Both the position numbers and the translations under genes were made by a program. A stretch of 8,754 nt of DNA from Verrucomicrobiales bacterium (GTDB lineage: Bacteria > Verrucomicrobiota > Verrucomicrobiia > Limisphaerales > UBA1100): assembly GCA_003517285.1 (NCBI GenBank), contig DPAW01000008.1, forward strand, positions 1-8,754. Reading direction: 5' to 3'. The notes beneath the pieces are model-generated. The model was not told where the DNA came from. It ran no database searches and was given only the letters and a program-made list of their open reading frames with translations. Shown piece by piece: positions 1-6,383 of this stretch; the stretch's first letter is position 1; each line of letters starts with the position of its first letter.

Positions 1-932
1 GCGAGCCCATCGCGTTCGATGATCTCTAGCGCCTTGAGCGCATGCGCGCTGACCAGCGGCGTGCCGCCAAAAGTGGTGCCGTGCGTGCCCGGGCCAAGCA
101 AATCCTGCAACGATTCGTTGGCCCAGATCGCGCCCATCGGCAGACCGGCACCGAGACTCTTGGCCATGGAGAATGCGTCCGGTTGAAATCCATCTGAATT
201 GGAATCACTAAGAATTGTTTCCCAACTCTGAAAATGGCCAGTTCTGAAGAAACCACATTGAACTGAGTCCATCATCATGAGGATATTTTTATCAGTGCAA
301 AGTTTCCTTAATCCGAGCAGATATTCGGGTTTGGCTGGATATATGCCGCCTTCGCCTTGAATACCTTCAATAAGGATTGCCGCAGTTTTTTCGGTGATAG
401 CGGCTTGCATTGCCCCAAGATCATTAAACGGCACGTGTTTGAAACCCTCTACGGCTGGTTCAAACCCCTGCTTGACCTTGTTTTGTCCTGTGGCTGCGAT
501 GCCTGCCAAGGTTCGGCCATGAAAAGAATTTTCAGTGGTAATAACCTCATAACGTCCATCGATGTGACCGTGGAGTCGGGCGATTTTATACAAACCTTCG
601 TTAGCCTCGGCTCCGCTATTACAAAAAAACATTTTCCCGTGTCCTCCTGCATGCTGAACGAGTTTTTCAGCCAGCAAACCCTGTGGCTCGGTATAGTAAA
701 GATTGGAAATATGCGTGAGCTTCCCCGCTTGTTCGGTGAGTGCCGCAGCTAGTTCTGGATGTCCGTGGCCTAGACAGGCTGTAGCTATCCCTGAACCCAG
801 ATCAAGAAGGCGCCGTCCATCGTTCGTAAATACATGAGATCCTTTCCCATGAGTGATGGTTAACGGAAAACGCGCGTAGGTCGGAATGATATGAGCGTTG
901 ATGCTATTTTGAATGGGGTTTGTGTCACTCAT
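1..932 (-). CDS. argD: Acetylornithine aminotransferase ArgD, 3' end cut off by window edge
   Basis: PLP-dependent class III aminotransferase that converts N-acetylglutamate 5-semialdehyde to N2-acetylornithine, using glutamate, in cytoplasmic arginine synthesis. 310 codons are visible, without a stop; the family is usually about 390-400 aa, so about 85 residues lie beyond base 1. Visible motifs: FFCNSGAEANE (102-112, PLP phosphate region), SFHGRTLAGIAATGQ (136-150), IEGIQGEGG (188-196), D222 (expected to contact the PLP pyridine nitrogen) and K258 in SMAKSLGAG, the expected Schiff-base lysine. HGTTFGGTPL (284-293) follows. Its ATG overlaps the argB stop as ATGA, with no good Shine-Dalgarno, so translational coupling is likely. 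Oddities: the usual D-E-V-Q-x-G-x-G-R-T-G is DSVQCGFFRTG here, and codons 1 to about 249 are much poorer in GC than the rest. A related omega-aminotransferase is possible, but the arg context makes ArgD far more likely. Confidence 0.93.
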   Translation of the reverse strand, partial: MSDTNPIQNSINAHIIPTYARFPLTITHGKGSHVFTNDGRRLLDLGSGIATACLGHGHPELAAALTEQAGKLTHISNLYYTEPQGLLAEKLVQHAGGHGKMFFCNSGAEANEGLYKIARLHGHIDGRYEVITTENSFHGRTLAGIAATGQNKVKQGFEPAVEGFKHVPFNDLGAMQAAITEKTAAILIEGIQGEGGIYPAKPEYLLGLRKLCTDKNILMMMDSVQCGFFRTGHFQSWETILSDSNSDGFQPDAFSMAKSLGAGLPMGAIWANESLQDLLGPGTHGTTFGGTPLVSAHALKALEIIERDGL

Positions 933-945
933 TTTACTATTTCCG
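186..945. other. Low-GC tract inside argD, possible recombination segment
   Basis: By hand count, bases 1-180 are about 65% GC, bases 241-960 about 47%, and a sample of argB (1021-1080) about 67%. The right border is close to the argB stop/argD start; the left border is near argD codon 249, in an insertion-like loop just before the catalytic lysine. Codon choice changes with it (ATA, GTA, TTA, AGA and GGA are common inside, GC-ending codons outside), while the frame stays open and the protein remains ArgD-like. Homologous replacement from a lower-GC relative or an assembly join could both explain it. Confidence 0.7.
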
Positions 946-1789
946 TCCCGACTCCTTCGTCGGTGAAAATTTCCAACAGCACGGCGTGGTTGATACGGCC
1001 GTCGACGAAGGACACCTTGTCCACGCCCGCGTCGATGGCGGTGGTGGCACTGTCGACCTTCGGGATCATACCGCTGGCAATGATGCCGGCCTGTTTCAGT
1101 TTATCGACCTCTGCCACATCGAGGTGTGAGATCAGCGATGTCGCGTCGGAGGGATCGCGCAATAGCCCGGGCACATCGCTCATAAACACCAGCCGCTTGG
1201 CGGCCAGCGCAATGGCGGCTTGGGCGGCGGCGACATCGGCGTTGCAGTTGTAAATCTGTCCGTCCGCATCGCGTGCGGTGGGAGAGATCACCGGTGTGAT
1301 GCCCTGGGTGATGCATTCCTCCAATGGCGCGGTGTTCACGGCAGTCACCTCACCGACGAAGCCGAAATCCTGACCCTCCGGCGCATGCCGTTTGCAGGTG
1401 AAAATATCCGTGCCGGCAAAGCCCTTGGCCACGCCGCCGAGCGAATTGATCATTTCCACGATCTCGGCGTTGATCTCCTGTGACAACACCTGATCGACCA
1501 CCGTCACGGAATCGGCATCCGTGTAGCGCAGGCCGTTGACAAAGCGCGTCTGCACGCCGGCCGCTTCCAGCGCGCGGCTGATGCGTTTGCCGCCGCCGTG
1601 CACCACCACCGGATTGATCTCAACCGCTTCCAGAAACACGACATCCCGCGCGACGCCCGTGCGTACGGCCTCTTCCGGGCTGTCCATGAAACTGCCGCCG
1701 TACTTCACCACAAACGTCGCCCCGGCAAACCGCTGAATATACGGCAGCGCTTCGAGCAATGTGGCGGCTTTGGAGATGAGTTCCTGCAT
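929..1789 (-). CDS. argB: Acetylglutamate kinase ArgB
   Basis: Amino-acid-kinase-family enzyme that phosphorylates N-acetyl-L-glutamate with ATP, the second step of arginine synthesis. 286 aa, close to the usual 260-300. Motifs: VVKYGGSFM (27-35) with nucleotide-binding K29, VVVHGGGKRIS (61-71), NGLRYTD (85-91), IYNCNADVAA (179-188) in the substrate/nucleotide site, and GMIPKV (240-245) with the conserved lysine K244. An N-terminal helix of about 20 residues containing EALPYIQRF precedes the core. That helix is typical of arginine-inhibited hexameric kinases and absent from the arginine-insensitive E. coli enzyme, so feedback inhibition is inferred. The frame is open up to 1951, but ATG at 1789 is chosen: a GGAGG lies 5 nt upstream, the argJ stop ends one base before, and the family N-terminus starts here. 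The TGA stop overlaps the argD ATG. Confidence 0.96.
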   Translation of the reverse strand: MQELISKAATLLEALPYIQRFAGATFVVKYGGSFMDSPEEAVRTGVARDVVFLEAVEINPVVVHGGGKRISRALEAAGVQTRFVNGLRYTDADSVTVVDQVLSQEINAEIVEMINSLGGVAKGFAGTDIFTCKRHAPEGQDFGFVGEVTAVNTAPLEECITQGITPVISPTARDADGQIYNCNADVAAAQAAIALAAKRLVFMSDVPGLLRDPSDATSLISHLDVAEVDKLKQAGIIASGMIPKVDSATTAIDAGVDKVSFVDGRINHAVLLEIFTDEGVGTEIVK

Positions 1790-1790
1790 G

Positions 1791-3116
1791 TCAGCCTCCG
1801 AGCGATGCGGGATCGCTGATGTCGCCTTTGTTGAAATCCACGTATTCCTCGGTGAGATCGGCGGCGTAGAGCGTGGCCTGGCCTTTGCCGAGGTTGAGGT
1901 TGATGTGCAGGTCAAACTCCGCCGGCGCGACGGCCGCGCACAAGGTCTCAAAGGGCGTTCGGGTGGGCCGACCTTTCTTGAGGGAATAGGTCAACTTCTT
2001 GGCTTCGCTTGTATTTGACATGCTATAGGCGATGTCGACTTTTTCCTCCACCACCTTCGCGGGCGAATAGCCGAGCGCATCGATGATCCGGCCCCAGTTG
2101 GGGTCGCCGCCGTTCCAGCTGGTTTTCACCAACGCACTGTTACCCACCGCGCGCGCGGCGGCATCGGCTTCCTTCTGTGTCTTGGCGCCGCGCACCCGCA
2201 CGGTTACCAGCCGCGTGACGCCTTCGCCATCGCGCACCATCATCTTGGATAGCTCGAGGCAGACGTGATTCAGCGCAGCCTGAAATGTTTTCAAGTCGCG
2301 CGCGCTGAGTTTTTTGTTTCCAGCCAAGCCGTTGGCGAGTAGGAGCACAGTGTCGTTGGTGCTCATGTCTCCATCAACGGTAATGCAATTAAAACTGCTG
2401 GCTACGGCCTCGCGTAGGCATTTGCGCAATGTGCCGGCGGAAATTTTTGCGTCAGTTGTGAGGTAGGCGAGCATGGTGGCATGCAGAGGCATGCTCGCGG
2501 GTCGCACGCCGGTGGGACTCATGCCGGGCTGAATCATGCCCGCGCCCTTGGCAATGCCGCCGAGCCGCACGGTTTGGCCTCCGAGCTGAAATTCCACGGC
2601 GATCTCCTTCGGTTGCGTATCGCTGGTCATGATGGCCTCAGCGGCGTGGTGCGCCGCGGTGGGAGCATCATCGAGTTCCTTGACGATCTGCCGAATGCCG
2701 GCGCTGATGTTCGGCATGGGCAGCTCCAAGCCGATCCGGCCCGTGCTGCCGACGAGTACATCCTCCGGTTGGAATAACAATTCCTCGGCCAAGAGCGCAG
2801 CCATTTCCTGTGCATCCTTCAACCCGCGCGGGCCAGTGCAGGCATTGGCGTTGCCGGAATTGATGACGACCGCCTGTGCTTTACCATCGGCAATATGCTC
2901 CACGCACACCTTCACCGGTGCGGCGCAGATTTGGTTGGTGGTAAACATCCCCGCCGCCGTGGCCGGTACCTCGGAGACAATGACCGCCAGATCGCGTTTT
3001 TGACCTTTGTTGCTGCCTTTACCGGTGCCAAGCCGTTTTACATCACAAAATAACCCGGCCGTCAGGAAACCCTGCGGGGCAACAATGGAACCATCAATGG
3101 AATGAAAAAACTTCAT
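1791..3116 (-). CDS. argJ: Bifunctional ornithine acetyltransferase / amino-acid N-acetyltransferase ArgJ
   Basis: Transfers the acetyl group from N-acetylornithine to glutamate, making ornithine and N-acetylglutamate (cyclic arginine pathway); some members also use acetyl-CoA. 441 aa from ATG 3116, longer than the usual 390-410. Motifs: VVINSGNANACTG (83-95), GSTGRIG (123-129, matching the oxyanion-hole Thr-Gly region), AKGAGMIQPGM (189-199), and the self-cleavage site HATML with the A213-T214 bond. After cleavage T214 becomes the N-terminal nucleophile of the beta chain. NWGRI and DLTEEYV near the C-terminus are family hallmarks. Oddities: about 13 extra residues between GMIQPGM and ATML, which are normally nearly contiguous, and extra sequence near the C-terminus. 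An in-frame TTG at 3155 would add 13 residues; ATG 3116 is preferred because MKFFHSIDGSIVAPQGF resembles the family start. Neither start has a clear Shine-Dalgarno. First gene of the argJBD unit. Confidence 0.95.
   Translation of the reverse strand: MKFFHSIDGSIVAPQGFLTAGLFCDVKRLGTGKGSNKGQKRDLAVIVSEVPATAAGMFTTNQICAAPVKVCVEHIADGKAQAVVINSGNANACTGPRGLKDAQEMAALLAEELLFQPEDVLVGSTGRIGLELPMPNISAGIRQIVKELDDAPTAAHHAAEAIMTSDTQPKEIAVEFQLGGQTVRLGGIAKGAGMIQPGMSPTGVRPASMPLHATMLAYLTTDAKISAGTLRKCLREAVASSFNCITVDGDMSTNDTVLLLANGLAGNKKLSARDLKTFQAALNHVCLELSKMMVRDGEGVTRLVTVRVRGAKTQKEADAAARAVGNSALVKTSWNGGDPNWGRIIDALGYSPAKVVEEKVDIAYSMSNTSEAKKLTYSLKKGRPTRTPFETLCAAVAPAEFDLHINLNLGKGQATLYAADLTEEYVDFNKGDISDPASLGG
1795..1799 (-). 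promoter_or_regulatory. Ribosome binding site of argB
   Basis: On the minus strand GGAGG is followed by CTGAC and then the ATG at 1789, a 5-nt spacing. It lies inside the last codons of argJ and settles the argB start against the longer open frame. Confidence 0.8.
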
Positions 3117-3156
3117 CTCGGGAAGGGTGGCGTCAGGAAACGAAAGGAAACCCAAC

Positions 3157-3173
3157 GCAGCCTTAGCGGCTAC
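3157..3173 (-). other. Small hairpin in the argJ leader
   Basis: On the minus strand GTAGCC-GCTAA-GGCTGC can form a 6-bp stem (one G-T pair) with a 5-nt loop. It falls within the inferred 5' untranslated region, about 40 nt before the argJ ATG. No U-run follows, so it is not a standard intrinsic terminator. Function unknown. Confidence 0.35.
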
Positions 3174-3221
3174 GTCGACGAACGGACTTGTGTTTCGTCT
3201 TAAGGGTCATAAGAGGGGAAG

Positions 3222-3250
3222 ATTCAAACAGGATGCGCGGGAGGTGTCAA
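3222..3250 (-). promoter_or_regulatory. Probable sigma-70-type promoter for argJBD
   Basis: The minus strand has a perfect -35 TTGACA (3250-3245), a 17-nt spacer and a -10 TTGAAT (3227-3222; 4 of 6 consensus bases including both outer Ts). It sits 10 nt past the permease stop codon and in the only sizeable gap upstream of argJ. Expected start site is near 3215, giving a leader of about 100 nt. I see no recognisable arginine-repressor box. Confidence 0.55.
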
Positions 3251-3260
3251 CGGAAATGGC

Positions 3261-4220
3261 TCACGTAGCCTTGGTCATCAGCACCATGCCTACCACTCCG
3301 GCCACGGCCACCACGCCGCCGGCCAGGGAACGCCAGCTGGGTTTTTCCTCATTCAACGCGATTGACATGGGAATGACCACGAGCGGGGTGGTGGCGATAA
3401 TGGGCAGCACCACGCCGGTGGCGTTGTCCAGCAGGGCCCACTGATAACAGGTGACGCCCAGTGCCGGCCCGGCTAGGCCGGTGGCCAGCAGCCACGGATA
3501 TCCACCCCGCCAGTCATTGGTGCCATCGGCCCGTGTCATGCCGGCCAGAGGCGAATCCGGTTTGCGTTTTAGCCAAGCACGGACGGCCAGCAGGAACAGT
3601 CCGGAAAAGAGCATGCCACCCAGCATGCGCTGGACTGCTACGGTGATGCCCGCGTGAAAGCCATCGAGTTCCACGCCGGTGGTAGGCGCGACATTCTCGG
3701 TGATTACCCGGCTCAGGACGCCCGCGCCAAACCCTTGTCCAAAGGCGGCAATCAGGCCCCAGCCAATGCCCTTGAGCAGAACGCTACGTTCAAGGTTGGG
3801 ATTTTCCTTGGGCGCGAGCGCCACGGCGACGCCGGCCAGAATCACGACTGCGCAGACGATTTGCTGTAGCGTCATGGTGGTGCCGAGCCAGAAATATTCA
3901 GTGATCGCCGCCACGGGCACGGACACGCAATGGACGATCAGCGTGGTGAGCCGGGAGCCGAGCAGGGGAAAGGCGCGGAACAGCGCGATGTCGCCCAGAC
4001 CGAATCCAATGGCGCCGCTCAACAAAAAAAGTCCAAAGACTTTCGGATGCCAGTAACCCATCAGCGCGGGGCCAAACGACAACGCAACTAGAAGCATCAG
4101 CGTGGGCGCGAAAATGAGCCGCACAAAGTTGGCTTCCGTGCCACCTAAACGCTCGGTGGTTTTCCGCGCCGAAACGGCCGAGGCGGAAAACAACACAGTG
4201 CAGAGCAGCGCGGCAAACAT
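3261..4220 (-). CDS. EamA/DMT-superfamily permease
   Basis: Integral inner-membrane protein of the drug/metabolite transporter superfamily; the substrate cannot be read from sequence. 319 aa from ATG 4220, near the family's usual 290-310, with about ten hydrophobic segments in two repeats (about 1-140 and 148-316). Typical repeat ends are seen: ITEYFWLGTTMTLQQIVCAV followed by VILAGVAVALAP (126-137) in the first half, and IALNEEKPSWRSLAGG followed by VVAVAGVVGMVLM in the second. A hydrophilic stretch at about 218-240 separates segments in repeat 2. The frame is open to a start at 4415, but the added 65 residues are basic, low-complexity and overlap the divergent gene, so ATG 4220 is preferred; it begins directly with a membrane segment. 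No clear Shine-Dalgarno. Same strand as argJ but separated by 144 nt holding a promoter candidate, so a role in arginine transport is only a guess. Confidence 0.85.
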   Translation of the reverse strand: MFAALLCTVLFSASAVSARKTTERLGGTEANFVRLIFAPTLMLLVALSFGPALMGYWHPKVFGLFLLSGAIGFGLGDIALFRAFPLLGSRLTTLIVHCVSVPVAAITEYFWLGTTMTLQQIVCAVVILAGVAVALAPKENPNLERSVLLKGIGWGLIAAFGQGFGAGVLSRVITENVAPTTGVELDGFHAGITVAVQRMLGGMLFSGLFLLAVRAWLKRKPDSPLAGMTRADGTNDWRGGYPWLLATGLAGPALGVTCYQWALLDNATGVVLPIIATTPLVVIPMSIALNEEKPSWRSLAGGVVAVAGVVGMVLMTKAT

Positions 4221-4305
4221 GGGGGCGAAGGGGTAAGCCGAAGCGGCGGGATTGTCACGCCATGTTTGCCGTTGCGCTTTCGGGGCTGGCGCGTACGCTG
4301 GACGC
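4221..4305. other. Short divergent intergenic region
   Basis: These 85 nt separate the starts of the permease (minus) and the first TPR gene (plus). I found no convincing -35/-10 pair, operator palindrome or Shine-Dalgarno for either side. Promoters may lie further inside the opposite gene. Confidence 0.4.
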
Positions 4306-5199
4306 ATGAAGCACGTGCGGTTTTCGGTTCTGCTCCTGATGGCAATCAATCTCCTCAATCTCAACTGGCTGCAGGCCGAAGACAAAGAGGCCAGCCCGTT
4401 TGTCTGGGTGGACAAGGCAGCTGAGGCTTATCGCGCCGGCCAGGTGAAGGAGGCCGTGCAGTTTGCCGACCGCGCCGTGACGGCGGAGCCGAAGAACCCG
4501 CGCTTACATTTTTTCAAGGGCCAACTCCACAATGACCTGCGCGAATACGATAAATCCATTGCCGCCTACACCAAGGCGCTGGCGTTGAAACCGCCGGCCG
4601 CCATCGTCACCGATCTACATCAGGAACGCGGCGAGGCGTATTTCAAGGCCGCCAAGATCAAGGAATCCATCGCCGACTTTGATGCCTATTTGAAGGACGT
4701 GCCTCGTCAGGATCCGCATCATTGGCAGCGCGGCATCAGCTATTATTACGCCGATGAATTCAAGAAAGGCTACGAGCAATTCGAACGCCACCAGACAGTG
4801 AACAGCAACGACGTGGAAAATGCCGTGTGGCATTTCCTGTGTCTGGCACGCGCCAAGGGCATTGAAGAGGCGAAAAAAAAGCTGATCCCAATCGTGGGCG
4901 ATGGCCGCATTCCGATGATGGAAGTGCACGCGCTCTTCGGCGGCAACAGCACGCCTGAGAAAGTCTTGGCCAAGGCCAAAGCCAACGATGCCGCCGGCCC
5001 GCGCCTGGAGCGCCAGCTCTTTTACGCTCACCTCTATCTTGGCCTGTGGTACGAGGCGAAGAAGGACTTCAAGCTGCGCGACAAATATATCGGCCACGCC
5101 GCCGCCGTGGCCGATCGCCACGGTTACATGGGCGACGTCGCCCGCGTGCACGCCGTGCTGAACAAGATTAAGTTACCGAAGCCGGCAGCGGGAAAATAG
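4306..5199 (+). CDS. Secreted TPR protein, WHFLC-type (paralogue 1)
   Basis: 297 aa exported tetratricopeptide-repeat protein of unknown specific role; such proteins act as periplasmic scaffolds. Residues 1-24 form a signal peptide: basic start MKHVR, hydrophobic core FSVLLLMAINLLNLNWL, likely cleavage after LQA before EDKE. Four TPR-like units follow at about 34-64, 66-97, 104-135 and 138-168, with the usual A-x-x-L/Y-x-x-G-x-x-x-x-A pattern. The second half has the segment ENAVWHFLCLARAKG (171-185), then IPMMEVHALFGG and FYAHLYLGLWYEA (239-251), then GDVARVH (276-282). Each of these has a counterpart in the next gene, so the two are paralogues. I recall similar proteins in Planctomycetes and Verrucomicrobia (NlpI-like in general form), but did not verify this. 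An upstream TTG at 4252 is possible; ATG 4306 gives a proper signal peptide. No clear Shine-Dalgarno. Confidence 0.85.
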   Translation: MKHVRFSVLLLMAINLLNLNWLQAEDKEASPFVWVDKAAEAYRAGQVKEAVQFADRAVTAEPKNPRLHFFKGQLHNDLREYDKSIAAYTKALALKPPAAIVTDLHQERGEAYFKAAKIKESIADFDAYLKDVPRQDPHHWQRGISYYYADEFKKGYEQFERHQTVNSNDVENAVWHFLCLARAKGIEEAKKKLIPIVGDGRIPMMEVHALFGGNSTPEKVLAKAKANDAAGPRLERQLFYAHLYLGLWYEAKKDFKLRDKYIGHAAAVADRHGYMGDVARVHAVLNKIKLPKPAAGK

Positions 5200-5269
5200 C
5201 CGGGATATCTCGGGGATGTGAATAGGTTCCCGTTGCCGGAGCGTGCGGTGTTCCCTAGCGTGCTCCACT

Positions 5270-6352
5270 GTGCGAGGAGGTTTATTTAAAGACTCACTAA
5301 AGCTGGGCATTGCTATGGTCGGGCTGAGCGCGGTGTTTGCCGAGGCTCAACAGGAACCGCCGCCTGTACCGTTCCCCAAGGTGGAGCAGGAGGAACTCTT
5401 TCTGCAGGCCATCGAGGCGTTGGACGCCGGCAAGACCGATACCATGGTGCAGCTGCTGGAGCGCGCCCTTCCGCTGGATCCCACCAATCCGTTTGCCTAT
5501 GTGAAACGCGGTCAGTTGTTTGATCTCATCGGCAACAACTCGCGGGCGGTGGAGGATTTCAGTAAAGCCTTGGCGTATCGACCGGCCTTCGCCGATGTCT
5601 ATCAAATGCGCGGCTGCAATCAATTCAAGCTTGGTAACGTGAATGCCGCCGTGCAGGACTGGCAGGCTTTTCTGCAATTGAAGCCGGACAAGGAAACCGA
5701 ACACTGGCAGATCTGCGTGGGCTTCGCATTGCTGGGTCATTACGAGGAAGCCCGCAAACGCTTCGATTGGCATGCCACCACCAACACGCAGGATTTGGAA
5801 GTGGCCTTCTGGCATTTCCTGTGTGTGGCCCGCACGGAAGGTTTGGAGGCTGCCCGCGACAGTATTAAATCTGCTCCCGAAGAGAAGCGCGTGCCAATGG
5901 CCGAACTGCACGCGTTGTACGCCGGCAAAGGGACGGAGTCGGATGTGTGGTTAGCAGTGGAGCGCGGCACACCGGACAAAGCCGAGCGCGCCAAACGCGA
6001 ATTTTTCGCGCACTATTATTTGGGGCTGCTGCGTCAATCCGAGGGTAAACTCGATGAAGCCAAGCAATCGGTTCAGCAGGCGCTTGCCATTGCCAAAGCC
6101 AATGACGGTTTTATTGGCGACAGCCCCGGCGGCCAACTACGCGGCGGCGACATTGCTCGCGTGCATCTTCAGCAGATCGACCAACAACTCACGGAGCAGG
6201 CGGCCTGGAAAAACCGCGGGCCTGGCGGAGCCGGCACGGGGCTAGCCTATTTGGCGGCCGGCGCGGGTATTATTTTGTTGATCGGCTACGCTCTGCGTCA
6301 GCAGCGCCGCCGTGATACGTCACTGGAGTTGGCCGAGAAAAGCTCGACATAA
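5270..6352 (+). CDS. Membrane-anchored periplasmic TPR protein, WHFLC-type (paralogue 2)
   Basis: 360 aa from GTG 5270. N-terminal signal peptide: FKDSLK then LGIAMVGLSAVFAEA, with likely cleavage after AEA (about residue 26). TPR-like units lie at about 41-72, 75-106, 109-140 and 143-170. EVAFWHFLCVARTEG (177-191), VPMAELHALYAGKG, FFAHYYLGLL (245-254) and GDIARVHLQQI (293-303) match paralogue 1 in order. Unlike paralogue 1 it ends in a membrane segment, LAYLAAGAGIILLIGYAL (325-342), followed by QQRRRD and a short polar tail; this suggests a periplasmic repeat domain tethered to the inner membrane. The start is uncertain: GTG 5243 (369 aa), GTG 5270 and ATG 5315 (345 aa, losing the charged n-region) are all in frame. 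GTG 5270 gives the best signal peptide but has no Shine-Dalgarno, while a strong GAGGAGG at 5274-5280 lies just after it. Probably cotranscribed with the upstream paralogue (70-nt gap). Confidence 0.85.
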   Translation: MRGGLFKDSLKLGIAMVGLSAVFAEAQQEPPPVPFPKVEQEELFLQAIEALDAGKTDTMVQLLERALPLDPTNPFAYVKRGQLFDLIGNNSRAVEDFSKALAYRPAFADVYQMRGCNQFKLGNVNAAVQDWQAFLQLKPDKETEHWQICVGFALLGHYEEARKRFDWHATTNTQDLEVAFWHFLCVARTEGLEAARDSIKSAPEEKRVPMAELHALYAGKGTESDVWLAVERGTPDKAERAKREFFAHYYLGLLRQSEGKLDEAKQSVQQALAIAKANDGFIGDSPGGQLRGGDIARVHLQQIDQQLTEQAAWKNRGPGGAGTGLAYLAAGAGIILLIGYALRQQRRRDTSLELAEKSST

Positions 6353-6383
6353 CGGGCCCGCTCAATTCACCGTGAGGCCCGCC

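Noticed and set aside
357..752. Plus-strand open frame of 131 codons inside argD
   Set aside because: It is antisense to a convincing ArgD coding frame, has no family features and no ribosome binding site.
1..932. argD as a pseudogene or frameshifted gene
   Set aside because: I translated the minus strand from ATG 932 to base 1: 310 codons are open with no stop and all core ArgD motifs are in one frame. It only lacks its 3' end because the window stops.
1790..1951. N-terminal extension of ArgB up to 1951
   Set aside because: The extra residues are antisense-like, Arg/Ser/Thr-rich sequence overlapping the end of argJ. ATG 1789 has a good Shine-Dalgarno and matches the family start.
4221..4415. 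N-terminal extension of the EamA permease to 4415
   Set aside because: It would overlap the signal peptide of the divergent TPR gene, adds basic low-complexity residues before the first membrane segment, and exceeds the usual family length.
4615..5151. Long minus-strand open frame (178 codons) within the first TPR gene
   Set aside because: Antisense shadow of a GC-rich gene; its composition (His/Val/Ala rich) has no domain pattern. The same holds for 5297-5911, 6270-6737 and 6768-7271.
5200..5213. CCGGGATATCTCGG near-palindrome after the first TPR gene as a terminator
   Set aside because: It has no loop of usable size, one G-T pair and no T-run. It may be chance, and the next gene follows after 70 nt.
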